Assembly (NCBI RefSeq): GCF_015291665.1
Contig: NZ_CP030048.1
Span: forward strand, 7,240,318-7,304,317
Direction: 5' to 3'
DNA length: 64,000 nucleotides
Source: Bradyrhizobium sp. CCBAU 53338
Lineage (GTDB): Bacteria > Pseudomonadota > Alphaproteobacteria > Rhizobiales > Xanthobacteraceae
The notes beneath the pieces are model-generated. The model did no database searches. It worked only from the letters and a program-made list of their open reading frames with translations, and had not been told where the DNA came from. Each line of letters starts with the position of its first letter. Positions within the stretch are counted from its first letter, which is position 1. Shown here in pieces: positions 1 to 9,055 of the stretch. Position numbers and translations under genes: made by a program.

Positions 1-320
1 TCCTGCCCGACATGAGCTCCGACGATGCCTGCACCATCGCCGAGGAAATCCGCCGCGCGGTCATGGCCTTGGCGATCACCCACGGCGCCCATGGCGCCGG
101 CGAGCACGTCACCCTCAGTGTCGGTGTCGCCAGTCACGTCCCCGGCGAGGGCGACGGTGCCCCCGACCAGCTTCTGGGCGCGGCCGACCAGGCGCTCTAT
201 GCCGCCAAGCGCCTCGGCCGCAACCGGGTCGTCTCGTCCGAGCGGGTGCTGGCCGAATTCGCAGGCGTCGGCTGGGATAACGTCCCGGTTCCTGGCCTGG
301 CCCCGCGCAAATCGGCCTAA
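1..320 (+). CDS. GGDEF diguanylate cyclase, C-terminal part
   Basis: The open frame enters from the left edge, so only about the last 105 residues are present. They match the end of a GGDEF domain: an alpha helix with AEEIRRAV, the strand VTLSVGVAS and the final helix LLGAADQALYAAKRLGRNRVV, which in this family follows the catalytic loop. The GGDEF signature itself lies outside the window. Such enzymes make cyclic di-GMP from two GTP at or near the membrane. After the domain come about 28 further residues before the stop. The gene is the chromosomal neighbour of the tRNA-Arg site used by the island. Confidence 0.85.
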   Translation, partial: LPDMSSDDACTIAEEIRRAVMALAITHGAHGAGEHVTLSVGVASHVPGEGDGAPDQLLGAADQALYAAKRLGRNRVVSSERVLAEFAGVGWDNVPVPGLAPRKSA

Positions 321-343
321 AGCGCGGATATTGCCGCGGCGAG

Positions 344-427
344 AGCGGTTGCCCACCCCTCGCCATTAGGCTAAATGAGGCCTCGCTGCACCCGTAGCTC
401 AGCTGGATAGAGCGTTGCCCTCCGAAG
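344..427 (+). repeat. Left island repeat (attL side), tRNA-Arg 5' half with upstream region
   Basis: This 84 bp stretch matches 41451-41534 with three mismatches. Its last 40 nt (388-427) are identical to the first 40 nt of the intact tRNA-Arg(CCG), through the anticodon loop CTCCGAA and one base beyond. After 427 the sequence diverges completely. It is therefore a truncated tRNA gene and marks the left boundary of the inserted element. Confidence 0.85.
388..427 (+). pseudogene. Truncated tRNA-Arg(CCG), 5' half only
   Basis: Acceptor 5' strand, D arm, anticodon 5' stem and loop are intact, but the 3' anticodon stem, T arm and acceptor 3' strand are missing. No folded tRNA can form from this copy. 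The function is kept by the complete copy at 41495-41571. Short antisense reading frames that cross it are the usual artefact of translating a tRNA gene. Confidence 0.85.
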
Positions 428-455
428 CTAGCCCGGCGGTCCACTCATTTCCTAT

Positions 456-673
456 AAAATCTAGTAGTTTGTTGCACTGGGATCCTACTTCCCGCGCTCC
501 ACGGCACAATTGGGCCACACGTTCACCATGGCGTCATCGTCCGGTTGCTCAAGATCTGGGCGATCGCAGCGAAGCTGCGCGAGGACTATCTCGAACGCTT
601 CCGCGTCAGATCGGAAATCGTTCAAGTTGATCAACCCGGCGAATTCGTCCTGATGCAGTCAATACGCGCATAG
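456..673 (+). pseudogene. Possible remnant of a broken gene at the island edge
   Basis: One frame ending in TAG at 671-673 is open for about 70 codons and has protein-like composition (for example LLKIWAIAAKLREDYLERF followed by a beta-like tail ending LMQSIRA). It has no start codon with a ribosome binding site. It looks like the 3' end of a gene cut off at the left island junction. I do not recognise the family. The rest of 428-742 shows nothing I can support. Confidence 0.3.
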
Positions 674-742
674 AACGCCTGTAGTTCTCCTGTTACTATA
701 GCCACCATTCATGACGGCCATTAGCCCTCCAAGGGGTTCGGG

Positions 743-3700
743 ATGCAATGCTCACGTTGCAATTCTCAGAACAAAGCTACCAATGATTATTGCGAAGCAT
801 GCGGTGCCGCCCTTGGAGTCGCATGCGACTCTTGTGGCCACGTCAATGGTGCAACCAGTCGCTTCTGCGGGCGATGCAGCGCCCCGCTGAAGCCAACCAC
901 GATTGCGACCCAACCGCACAATTGGAAACAGCTCCTTGCGGAGCTAACTGCCAAGGGTGGCGAGCGCAAGCGTTTGACCATTCTGTTCGCCGACATCCGC
1001 AACTCGACCAGCTTGATCGACAACCTCGGTGATCCGGAGCTGGGACTAAATCGGCTGCAGCCCGTTTTGAACTTAATGAACGAAGCCGTCCGTCGCTACG
1101 ATGGGACCGTGAATAAGGCCCAGGGCGATGGCATAATGGCGCTGTTTGGCGCACCTCAGCCCCACGAAGATCATCCGGTTCGCGCCTGCCTGGCTGCTTT
1201 GGCGATGCAGGAAGAGATGAAGCGGCTGGATGACAACGACCTTCGGATTCGGGTCGGGATCCACACCGGTGAAGTCGTTGTTCAAGCGATAGAACACGGA
1301 ATCTATCAGACTTATGACGCCGCGGGCGCGAATGTGCACCTAGCAAATCGCCTGGAGCAGCTAGCTGAAGCTGACTCCATTCTGGTCTCAAAGGAAACCT
1401 ATGAAGCGGCGAAGCAGTTCGTCGAAGTCGACCCGCTTGGTCAGCAGACGATACGGGGCATCAGCAAGCCGGTTGAAGTTTTTAAGCTGACCGGTCTTCG
1501 ACATGCGCCGTCAAGCGGGGCGTTTCGCAGTGGCCGACGACTAAGTCCGCTTACAGGTCGAGCCAAGGAAGCATCCGCGCTTGCATTGGAGCTCGAGGCA
1601 ACCCTGAAGGGCGATGGGCGCGTTGTCGGCGTCGTGGGCGAGGCGGGGATCGGGAAAAGTCGCCTTTGTTTTGAGTTTGCGGAAGGTTGCCGCGCGCGGG
1701 GAATTCGCGTCTATGAAGCTCGTGTGCTTGCTCATGGTCAGGCGACCCCCTTTCAGCCTGTCCTAGAACTGCTCCGGGATGTCTTCGGGTTGAAAGCAAT
1801 AGAGGGTGTTGAGGCGTCGCGGCGACGGGTCTTGGACCGCTTGGCTAAGCTTCCCGTGCCCGAACATTTGGCACCAGTTTTGCTCGATTTCCTAGGGCTA
1901 GCCGATCATCGGCAAGCGGCGATCAAGCTTGACCCTAAATCACGCAAGATTCAGCTGCTTGAGTTTGTGCAAACACTCGTGCGGTCGAGTTCTCCGGATG
2001 AAGCAACCGTCGTGCTGATCGAAGATCTGCACTGGATCGACGCCGCTAGCGAAGAATTCGTCGAGGCGCTCGCCGATGCAGTGGTCGGCAGCCCTACACT
2101 CCTAGTTCTGAACTTTCGCCCGGGCTTTGCAGCGCCGCTGGTGCAAAGAATGCATTACCGGCAGATCAACATCCCGCCGTTGTCATCATCGGATGCACAC
2201 CAGATTGTGCAAGATTATTTCGGGGCCGACTCTTCCATCGCGTTGGTAAGCCGGAATATCGTCGAACGGGCTCAAGGGAATCCGTTTTTTTTAGAAGAAT
2301 TGATGAATTCGCTCATCGAACGTGGCGAGCTCGACGGAACAAAAGGCGCTTATCGCCTTAGAGCCGGTATCGACTCGATCCCATTGCCTGCGACGGTGCA
2401 GGCCGTTGTCGCCGCTCGCATCGATAGACTTGACTACTCCTCGAGACAAGTCCTCGAGATCGCTTCGGTCGTCGGTCGTGAGATCTCCATTCCGGTCTTG
2501 GAGTTGGTTTCGGTGTTACCTCATGTCGAGATTCTCGACGCGATTGGGCGCTTGAAAAGAGCAGAACTTCTCTACGATGTTCCGCCATTTGAGCAGAAGG
2601 TAATTGCATTCCGTCATCCGCTGATTCAAGAAGCCGCCTATCGATCATTGCTACATGCGCGTCGCCGTGACCTTCATTCATCCGTCGCAGACGCGATTGG
2701 AAAGGTCTTCAAAGCTCAACTTGACGAGAAGGCTTCGCTCCTCGCGTATCACTTCGAACAAGCGACAGAGTTGTTCAAAGCGGCGCAATGGAACATGCGT
2801 TCCGCTGTTTGGGTTGGTGCCAACGACCCCCGACAGGCATTGAAAGACTGGAAGAAGGTTCGCGAGCTTCTTTCAAAAGAAGCGTCATCTGCGCAGACTG
2901 ATTATTTGCGAATGATGGCTGCTGGCCAGATCGTCAACTTTGGCTGGCGTGAGGGCATTTTAGCGGACGAGGCTACCGTTTACTTTAACGAAGCAAAGGA
3001 TCTAGCACTCTCGTTAAAAGATATGAGGGCCAGCGCTCTGATCCACGCAGCTTATGGACGGATCTTAGCGAACGGCGGCTCAGCAGACGAATATGTGGAC
3101 AGGATCCGCGAAGCCAAGGCGATTGCGGACCAAGGTAGCGATCGAAGCGTGAGCGTTACATTAAAGGCAATCCTTTGCCACGCACTCCGACTCTCTGGTC
3201 GGATGTCCGAGGCCCTTGCAATGAACCTCGAAGCGTCGGCTTCTGTGAACGAGATCGTCGAATCAGATCGCAAGATGCTGGGCTTCGACGTTGAGATATG
3301 GCTGACCGCCATGCGGGGGCACACTCTAGTGACTTTGGGTCGAGCGGCGGAGGCTAAGCCACTTCTGGACCGCATTCTTGCGTTAGACGAGGGCAGCGTT
3401 GACGTCATTCATCACGCGATCCCTAGCTTTTCTTACGTGGATATTGCTTGGTTCGAAAAGAACGCCGAATTGGCGCGCGAGCATGCGAATCGCGCTTACT
3501 CACTTGCTCTAAAGAGCGGAAATCCGTATTTGCGGGTCTATTCACAAGCTTGTCGCGGCCTCGCTCATAGCATCGCCGGAAGGCTTACGTCGGCCATCGC
3601 CGATCTGTCGGAGGCGCTAAATTTCGCTCGCACTCGAAAAGTCGGCCTCGAGAATGAAGCGAGAATCCTGGCAGATTTGGCAAACGTCCACATGCAGAAT

Positions 3701-3967
3701 GGGGATAAAGAGATTGCTCTATCCATTGCTGAGGAGGCCATCGAAGTTGCGACTGCGCGTCACGCCCGTGTGCCCGAGTGCCTAGCTCGAATTGTGCGTG
3801 GGAATCTGTTGATCAACAGCAGCACAGCGGATCAAGCGACGGCAGGATTAAGCGAGCTCAGTCGCGCAAACGAGCTTATGGTGCAAACAGGGGCTCTAAT
3901 CTTCGAACCTTTGCTTCGAGGCGCAAATCCAACATTCGCTTTGAACAAGCTGGCTGGCTCGGCTTAA
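743..3967 (+). CDS. Zinc-ribbon / class III adenylate cyclase / AAA ATPase / TPR protein
   Basis: The 1074-residue protein begins with two zinc ribbons (paired CxxC motifs, about residues 3-46). A class III nucleotide cyclase domain follows (about 75-250) with the metal-binding segment FADIRNST, the GDGIMALFG segment and the strand RVGIHTGEVV. An AAA/STAND-type ATPase comes next, with Walker A GEAGIGKS near residue 300 and Walker B-like VVLIEDLHWID near 425. The rest, about 700-1060, is helical and TPR-like. The family is presumed to make cAMP under control of the ATPase/TPR module. The start follows a weak GGGG motif. It is the first complete gene in the island and is transcribed alone. Role here unknown. 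Confidence 0.85.
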   Translation: MQCSRCNSQNKATNDYCEACGAALGVACDSCGHVNGATSRFCGRCSAPLKPTTIATQPHNWKQLLAELTAKGGERKRLTILFADIRNSTSLIDNLGDPELGLNRLQPVLNLMNEAVRRYDGTVNKAQGDGIMALFGAPQPHEDHPVRACLAALAMQEEMKRLDDNDLRIRVGIHTGEVVVQAIEHGIYQTYDAAGANVHLANRLEQLAEADSILVSKETYEAAKQFVEVDPLGQQTIRGISKPVEVFKLTGLRHAPSSGAFRSGRRLSPLTGRAKEASALALELEATLKGDGRVVGVVGEAGIGKSRLCFEFAEGCRARGIRVYEARVLAHGQATPFQPVLELLRDVFGLKAIEGVEASRRRVLDRLAKLPVPEHLAPVLLDFLGLADHRQAAIKLDPKSRKIQLLEFVQTLVRSSSPDEATVVLIEDLHWIDAASEEFVEALADAVVGSPTLLVLNFRPGFAAPLVQRMHYRQINIPPLSSSDAHQIVQDYFGADSSIALVSRNIVERAQGNPFFLEELMNSLIERGELDGTKGAYRLRAGIDSIPLPATVQAVVAARIDRLDYSSRQVLEIASVVGREISIPVLELVSVLPHVEILDAIGRLKRAELLYDVPPFEQKVIAFRHPLIQEAAYRSLLHARRRDLHSSVADAIGKVFKAQLDEKASLLAYHFEQATELFKAAQWNMRSAVWVGANDPRQALKDWKKVRELLSKEASSAQTDYLRMMAAGQIVNFGWREGILADEATVYFNEAKDLALSLKDMRASALIHAAYGRILANGGSADEYVDRIREAKAIADQGSDRSVSVTLKAILCHALRLSGRMSEALAMNLEASASVNEIVESDRKMLGFDVEIWLTAMRGHTLVTLGRAAEAKPLLDRILALDEGSVDVIHHAIPSFSYVDIAWFEKNAELAREHANRAYSLALKSGNPYLRVYSQACRGLAHSIAGRLTSAIADLSEALNFARTRKVGLENEARILADLANVHMQNGDKEIALSIAEEAIEVATARHARVPECLARIVRGNLLINSSTADQATAGLSELSRANELMVQTGALIFEPLLRGANPTFALNKLAGSA

Positions 3968-4086
3968 CTAAATGTCTCAAAGAATTCGGCTTCCGGCTAC
4001 AATTACCCGGATTTGGACAGCAGACTTATCCTTCGGCATCTAGCGGGTGTCGGCGCGGTTCGGGAAGCCCCGCGCCTACAAATCGC

Positions 4087-4674
4087 CTAGCTGCGCTTCG
4101 ATTTGCTCGCCTTCTTGGTCCTTTTCGCTGTCTTCTTCTTCTTGCCTTTCCTTGCTTTCTTCTGGCCCAGTGGATGAATGGGGGACTTCTCACCGTTATC
4201 TGGTCCAGGATTTGGGTCACCTCCTTCGCTCGAAGGGATTTCGTGGTCAGTGAGTATTGTTATTTTTCTAAATATTTGACCAGCACCAGCCGGCACATCG
4301 GAGACGACAACGATATAACTATTGGGAGCAACGTTCGGATCATATTGCGCCCAAAACTGCATTCCGATTACATTTCCGGTATTATTCAGGACGGCGTTCT
4401 TCAGAGCGCGTTTTATGTCGTCCCGATTTGTCTTAGAAAGTATTCTTCCGAGAAACGCAAACCATCTTCGCTTGGGACTCGGAGTGGTGGTCGCTGTCGG
4501 CCATATTCCCAGTCTCCAAGAAGCGCGTGCGAGGTTTCTGCTGTTACCCCACAAGAAATCGTCGCCTGTGGAGGCGACGAATTGTCTAATCGCATCAAAG
4601 CTCGACCCCGTAAACTTGTTATTCAGCTGATTGATGACGTCGAGATCGTTTCCATTCGGTAGCGCGTCGCCCAT
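4087..4674 (-). CDS. Hypothetical protein with lysine-rich C-terminal tail
   Basis: The 195-residue product starts at the ATG preceded by GGAGGCGG, which is better than the longer upstream start at 4719. It has no signal peptide and no family I recognise. A central segment (FWAQYDPNVAPNSYIVVVSD) looks like a beta-rich fold. The last 25 or so residues are almost all lysine, arginine, serine and threonine, suggesting nucleic-acid or membrane contact. It lies 29 bp downstream of the metalloprotease-like gene and is probably co-transcribed with it. It converges with the cyclase gene on the other strand. Confidence 0.6.
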   Translation of the reverse strand: MGDALPNGNDLDVINQLNNKFTGSSFDAIRQFVASTGDDFLWGNSRNLARASWRLGIWPTATTTPSPKRRWFAFLGRILSKTNRDDIKRALKNAVLNNTGNVIGMQFWAQYDPNVAPNSYIVVVSDVPAGAGQIFRKITILTDHEIPSSEGGDPNPGPDNGEKSPIHPLGQKKARKGKKKKTAKRTKKASKSKRS

Positions 4675-4703
4675 TACCGCCTCCCTTCTAAAAAATGTTG
4701 AGA

Positions 4704-5414
4704 TCAAAATAGCCCGCACTGCTTAGGGATAACTGATCCCCTAAGCAGACTCCTTTTCCTCTCGACCCAATTTGAATACGCACAACGCCTAGGCGCCTGC
4801 TTCGAACTAGAACGCTTGTTGAGATTTGCGGCTCTCTCCAACTGCGTTAGCGCAATTGTCAGACTAAACTCGCAATTGTTTTCAGCCAGTTTGGCCCTTC
4901 CTTCCGTGACTGCCCAGCAGTCAGCGGCGCAATCACAAGCGATTTGCTGATTGCATGGATGCCGACATCCCTTGCTGAGATGATGCCCCGCTTCATGCAA
5001 ATAGGCAAAGACAAGCCCGTCATGATCTACTGCAGGATTGAACGCGAGCCCGCCAAAAATGTCGACGGAGCGAAGACTATCGCGAACCGAGGCTTGCGCG
5101 TTGATTGCTGCGATCCGGTCAAAAATACGAAATCTCAAACTCGGGAAAGATAGCCGAAACACCTTAGCCAGGGTGGCGATTAGCTCCTGACGTTCCCCTG
5201 AGCGGTCTTGGTTTTCAGCTATGCACCGAGGTTGATCAAAGATCATCTGCGTATAGTGGCCCCTTTGCGGATAAAGCTTACCGTTGCCATCGAAATCCGC
5301 AATGGCTGTTCGACTGCGGCTCTTAGCTGGACCACGGCAGCTTGGATCGTTGCTCCGTTGCGCGTGCTTGGAAGGCGCCTCCCGCACGCTCGCGCGACGG
5401 AAAAGGCCGTTCAA
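4704..5414 (-). CDS. Putative zinc metalloprotease (HEAGH motif)
   Basis: Up to 236 residues; an internal ATG at 5246 may be the true start, because the N-terminal 40 residues are low-complexity and basic. The centre holds AYLHEAGHHLSKGC, a zincin-type HExxH motif, followed by a cysteine-rich CDCAADCWA helix that could give the third zinc ligand. The gene is upstream of the lysine-tail gene in a likely two-gene operon. A perfect 10 bp inverted repeat (arms 4719-4728 and 4739-4748) sits in the last codons and could form an mRNA hairpin between the two genes. Family unassigned; function inferred from the motif only. Confidence 0.55.
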   Translation of the reverse strand: MNGLFRRASVREAPSKHAQRSNDPSCRGPAKSRSRTAIADFDGNGKLYPQRGHYTQMIFDQPRCIAENQDRSGERQELIATLAKVFRLSFPSLRFRIFDRIAAINAQASVRDSLRSVDIFGGLAFNPAVDHDGLVFAYLHEAGHHLSKGCRHPCNQQIACDCAADCWAVTEGRAKLAENNCEFSLTIALTQLERAANLNKRSSSKQAPRRCAYSNWVERKRSLLRGSVIPKQCGLF

Positions 5415-5810
5415 AATCTCGCCTCTTGGAAAACAACAGCCCTCTTGCGACTGCGAAAAGGGGTGCCTTTAATGCTTCATACAAAGGCTGGCGTGAGCAG
5501 CACGCCTCGGCGAGGAGAGCGCACCTAATTCAGGTGGGCTACACTCCTCCCAAGCCCGCGGCTTTGGGTATATCCCATTGCAAATGGGGTTTTTGGGGCC
5601 GAAGCCGTCGCTCTTGCGGTGGGAAGTTAGACCAAGCTTGGCGACGTATGCCGCTGATGCGGCACAAGAATCCGACATGGCCGCGGGTCTAAGACACTCC
5701 TCCCTCCGCGCCCTGCATTCGTGCTCCAGTTGCATTTGCAATGCGTGCTTGCCGAAAGTCGGTAAGGAGTTCTAATCTGCTCTGATTACCAATTCATTTG
5801 AGAGGTAATC
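5415..5810. other. Intergenic stretch, no supported gene
   Basis: This stretch lies between the divergent metalloprotease-like gene and the IS-interrupted gene. The short frames on both strands have no plausible start signals and no recognisable protein features. Promoters for both neighbours presumably lie here, but I could not assign -35/-10 elements. Confidence 0.4.
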
Positions 5811-6049
5811 ATGGGCGATTTCATAGGGGCAGCGGGTGCGGCATTCACTACGGGCTCGCTGAATTGGATGTTTGACACCGACATCAAAGCAACCTTCGCC
5901 ACTATCGAGGAGCTGAGGAAGACTTTTCCCAACTTGCTTCTGCCCATGCAGAACCCTGGGCCGAAGGAGGCCAGGAAACAGACACTCCGCTTCGCGGCCT
6001 TCCTTCTTACTGAACCGCCCCGGGTTTGCCGGAGGCCATTTGGTTTGAG

Positions 6050-6955
6050 TTAGGCCGCCATGGCGGGTTGTTCCAGCATGGCGTAGTAGCGTTGCTCGGC
6101 TTCGGCTGGCGGGATGTTGCCGATGGGCTCGAGGAGCCGTCGGTTGTTGAACCAATCCACCCATTCCAGGGTCGCGAACTCGACGGCCTCGAAGCTGCGC
6201 CATGGCCCGCGCCGATGGATCACCTCAGCCTTGTAGAGCCCGTTGATGGTTTCGGCGAGAGCGTTGTCATAGGAATCTCCTACGCTGCCGACAGAAGGCT
6301 CGACACCAGCTTCAGCCAAGCGCTCGGTGTACTTAATGGATACGTATTGGCTGCCCCTGTCGCTGTGGTGCACGAGCCCGCCACGATGGACCGGCCGTCG
6401 ATCATGCAGCGCCTGCTCCAGCGCATCGAGCACGAAGCCTGCATGCGCCGTGCGCGAGGCTCGCCAGCCCACGATCCTGCGGGCATATGCGTCGATGACG
6501 AAGGCGACGTAGACAAAGCCCGTCCAGGTCGCGACATAAGTGAAGTCGGAGAGCCAGAGAACGTTCGGCCTTGGCGCCTTGAACTGGCGGTTGACGTGAT
6601 CCAGCGGGCATGGCGCGGCCTTGTCGCTGATCGTGGTCTTGACCGGTTTGCCGCGGATAACCCCTTGCAAACCCATCTCCCGCATCAGTCGCGACACCGT
6701 GCAACGGGCAACATCGAAGCCTTCGCGCTTGAGCTGGCGCCAGACCTTGCGCACGCCGTAGACGGAGAAGTTTTGATCGAAGACGCGCCGAACCTCCATC
6801 TTCAGCGCAGCGTCCTGCCTGGCGCGCGTCGACCGTTTGGCCGGATCGCGCCGTTTGACCACATGAGCGTGGTAGGTCGAGGGGGCGATCGGCAACACCT
6901 TGCAGATCGGCTCGACCCCATGCGCCCCACGATGATCGTCAATGAAGGCGATCAT
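6050..6955 (-). CDS. IS3-family transposase OrfB (DDE integrase domain)
   Basis: The 301-residue protein has an N-terminal HTH_21-like region ([21 protein letters not shown]) and an rve-type DDE core: first Asp in LWLSDFTYV, second Asp in HHSDRGSQY, and Glu in [13 protein letters not shown]. It normally acts as an OrfAB fusion made by a -1 ribosomal frameshift, which cuts and joins DNA at the terminal repeats. Its ATG overlaps the orfA stop in an ATGA. All catalytic residues are present. Confidence 0.95.
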   Translation of the reverse strand: MIAFIDDHRGAHGVEPICKVLPIAPSTYHAHVVKRRDPAKRSTRARQDAALKMEVRRVFDQNFSVYGVRKVWRQLKREGFDVARCTVSRLMREMGLQGVIRGKPVKTTISDKAAPCPLDHVNRQFKAPRPNVLWLSDFTYVATWTGFVYVAFVIDAYARRIVGWRASRTAHAGFVLDALEQALHDRRPVHRGGLVHHSDRGSQYVSIKYTERLAEAGVEPSVGSVGDSYDNALAETINGLYKAEVIHRRGPWRSFEAVEFATLEWVDWFNNRRLLEPIGNIPPAEAEQRYYAMLEQPAMAA

Positions 6956-7281
6956 GGCTTGGACCGGCGGTCGAGCTCCGCCATCGCAAAATAAGCGCTC
7001 GCCTTGCGCAGTATCTCGTTGGCTTGTCGAAGCTCACGGTTCTCCCGTTCCAGGGCCTTCAGCTTCTCGGCCATCTCGGTCGGAACACCAATCCGCCGCC
7101 CGCTGTCGATCTCGGCCTTCTTGACCCAGTCATGCAGCGTCTGCGGCGTGCAGCCGATCTTGGCCGCAATCGATGTCACTGCCGCCCAGCGCGAAGGGTG
7201 CTCGCCGGCGTGATCCAGAACCATCCGAACCGCACGGTCCCGGACCTCGGGTGAAAACTTGTTCGTCGTCTTGCTTGTCAT
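6952..7281 (-). CDS. IS3-family transposase OrfA (HTH_Tnp_1)
   Basis: The 109-residue protein starts [20 protein letters not shown] and has the typical helix-turn-helix ([19 protein letters not shown]), which binds the terminal inverted repeats. A leucine-zipper coiled coil follows ([19 protein letters not shown]). It ends four bases into orfB. Length and domain order are normal for the family. Confidence 0.95.
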   Translation of the reverse strand: MTSKTTNKFSPEVRDRAVRMVLDHAGEHPSRWAAVTSIAAKIGCTPQTLHDWVKKAEIDSGRRIGVPTEMAEKLKALERENRELRQANEILRKASAYFAMAELDRRSKP

Positions 7282-7732
7282 GGCTCCATCCTCTCAGGAG
7301 TTGGAGCCTCCGGCAAACCCGGGGCGGTTCATACCGACGCAGTTACTTTCAGCGGCAATTACCCGGCTCCCAATTTTAAGAATTGGCTCAAATGGCTCAC
7401 CTGGCTTGGAAAGAAGGCAGGAGGAACGGTCACTCTGGATGGCGCGGACTACCCGGGAAAGGCTAGCGAGATGATCTTAGATGTGATGGCGAGAGCTCTG
7501 CCGCACGGCGGCCCACCCTCTCCTATTCATTTCTCCTGGACCAATGATGCCGCGGCCGCTCATTTCGCTGTGGCCGGCACGACGGTCGGCGGATTTCGCA
7601 TTGATATCACCGCTCCAGATCACGGCCACGTAGCTGCCAACTCTGACGATGAGGATGGAATTTAGACATAGCTCAGCACAAGCCGTCACACGTGCGACGT
7701 GACACAACGCACCCGTTTCATCATCGGTCCAT

Positions 7733-8665
7733 ATGGATACTGAAGCGGCATCGCTTGACAAGCCGATGCGTATTGCAGCCTTCGACCACGTCCGAAGGCT
7801 AACTGAGCTCCATTCGCATCTGACCGCAACAGAATTGAGGCCAGGCTTCCCATTTCAAGGCGAGCGCGTGCCCCTGCTCAACGAGCGCCGCGGCATCTTC
7901 AAGCCGCGCCAAATGCGCTATTTGCTGTCTATCAAAACGGTCTTTCCCAAGCCAGGAGGCAAAGTTTGGTATGACGATCAGAGGGAGGTTCATCGTCAGA
8001 TATTCCAAAGTGACGAGACCGTAGACTACGCCTTCATGGGTCAAGACCCTGACTCCGCTGACAACCGATGGCTAAGGGAGGCGTATGAGAACTCCATTCC
8101 AATCATATACTTTCTCGGAGTGGCGCCGGGGCGTTATCAAGCATTTCTTCCGGCATTCATTTCAAGCTGGAATGGCAGCGCCTTGAGGGCTGGGGTAGCG
8201 TTCGGTTCTGTCGAGCATGGCTTGATCCCACCAGCTGAGGGGCCAGAGCGCAGATATGCGCTTCGGACGATAAAGCAACGATTGCATCAAGCTACTTTCA
8301 GAGAGGCAGTGATTGCGGCTTACAATGGACGGTGCGCCCTTTCGGGACTGCCAGAGCCCCTCCTATTGGATGCCGCTCACATCGCCGCCGACGCACACGA
8401 AAAGCTGGGACAGCCAGTAGTCTCCAATGGTCTCCCGTTATCTAAGATCCACCATGCCGCCTTCGATGCACATTTAATCGGGATCGACCCCGACTTTGGG
8501 ATACATGTTTCAGAGCGGCTACTGGGCCAAAGAGATGGCCCTATGTTGGACGCGCTCAAGCAACTGAACGGTCGGCAAATTCGGCTTCCCGATAGAATGC
8601 GAGATCGTCCAGACCGAGATAGGTTGGCGGCACGCTATGAGACCTTCAAAATTGCCTCGGCTTAG
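7733..8665 (+). CDS. HNH endonuclease, restriction-like
   Basis: Up to 310 residues, with a second possible start at 7766; neither has a convincing ribosome binding site. The C-terminal half carries an HNH_2-type nuclease: a GRCALSGLP knuckle, then LLDAAHIAAD with the catalytic His, and NGLPLSKIHHAAFDAHLIGID as the Asn/His part. The N-terminal half (to about residue 160) resembles the domain that precedes HNH in modification-dependent or solitary restriction enzymes; this is inferred from architecture. No methylase gene is adjacent. It sits between the IS-interrupted gene and the recombinase operon, with no close operon partner. Confidence 0.75.
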   Translation: MDTEAASLDKPMRIAAFDHVRRLTELHSHLTATELRPGFPFQGERVPLLNERRGIFKPRQMRYLLSIKTVFPKPGGKVWYDDQREVHRQIFQSDETVDYAFMGQDPDSADNRWLREAYENSIPIIYFLGVAPGRYQAFLPAFISSWNGSALRAGVAFGSVEHGLIPPAEGPERRYALRTIKQRLHQATFREAVIAAYNGRCALSGLPEPLLLDAAHIAADAHEKLGQPVVSNGLPLSKIHHAAFDAHLIGIDPDFGIHVSERLLGQRDGPMLDALKQLNGRQIRLPDRMRDRPDRDRLAARYETFKIASA

Positions 8666-8737
8666 CGCATCTTAATTCGCTCCCCGAGCCGCTCAACCGA
8701 GGGACTTCGCTCGTTGAGCCACGCCGACTTCAGTCCA

Positions 8738-9055
8738 TCAGCGTCGCCGAACAAGGTCTATCAGTTCCGCCAGTCTCCGCTCGAGGTCCTCGATTTTTGC
8801 ACTCATCAGCAGGTTTTCACGGCCGGCCATCGAGAGCACCGCCATCAACACAGCGTCGCAGTGTTTGATAAGCGTAACCAGATGATCCCCACTCGGACCG
8901 TAGTGACCCGCGAACCAATTCTTCACAGTGCGTTCATTGGCTCCAGTCCAAGCCGCTACAATCTTCACATGCGCACTTGTCTTTCCGAGCTCTTCGTTCA
9001 GGGCAGCTGCAACTCTCGTAGCGAAGATTCTGGAATTTGTTCCATTTTCGCTCAT
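8738..9055 (-). CDS. Small helix-turn-helix protein divergent from the recombinase
   Basis: The 105-residue product from the ATG at 9055 has a helix-turn-helix-like stretch: AAWTGANERTVKNWFAGHYGPSG. A C-terminal coiled-coil helix follows (AKIEDLERRLAELIDLVRRR). The frame is open further upstream to 9145, but that part lacks a good start. It is transcribed away from the serine recombinase gene, with about 115 bp between the starts. It is well placed to regulate that operon from the shared intergenic region. Confidence 0.65.
   Translation of the reverse strand: MSENGTNSRIFATRVAAALNEELGKTSAHVKIVAAWTGANERTVKNWFAGHYGPSGDHLVTLIKHCDAVLMAVLSMAGRENLLMSAKIEDLERRLAELIDLVRRR

Larger units (their letters stand above)
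6011..7331 (-). mobile_element. IS3-family insertion sequence, complete
   Basis: The 1321 bp element is bounded by perfect 26 bp inverted repeats beginning TGAACCGCCC (6011-6036) and ending GGGCGGTTCA (7306-7331). It is flanked by the 3 bp direct duplication TAC (6008-6010 and 7332-7334), as expected for IS3-family transposition. It carries overlapping orfA and orfB on the minus strand. Both are intact, so the element is potentially active. Subgroup not assigned; a search of an IS database would settle it. Confidence 0.95.
5811..7665 (+). pseudogene. Hypothetical gene interrupted by an IS3-family element
   Basis: The 5' part runs 5811-6010, preceded by GAGAGG, and the 3' part 7335-7665. Removing the IS (6011-7331) and one copy of the TAC duplication restores one continuous frame of 176 residues across the junction. 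The reconstructed protein starts MGDFIGAAGAAFTTGSL, has a [13 protein letters not shown] strand region and ends in an acidic tail with DDEDG. I recognise no family. The frame shows no other lesion, so the insertion is probably recent. As it stands the 5' part would read 14 codons into the IS and stop at 6053. Confidence 0.75.

Noticed and set aside
115..444. Antisense frame crossing the truncated tRNA
   Set aside because: The apparent peptide RSIQLSYGC is the standard mistranslation of a tRNA gene, seen again at 41360-41572.
5469..5741. 90-codon minus-strand frame
   Set aside because: No ribosome site, unusual composition and no recognisable feature.
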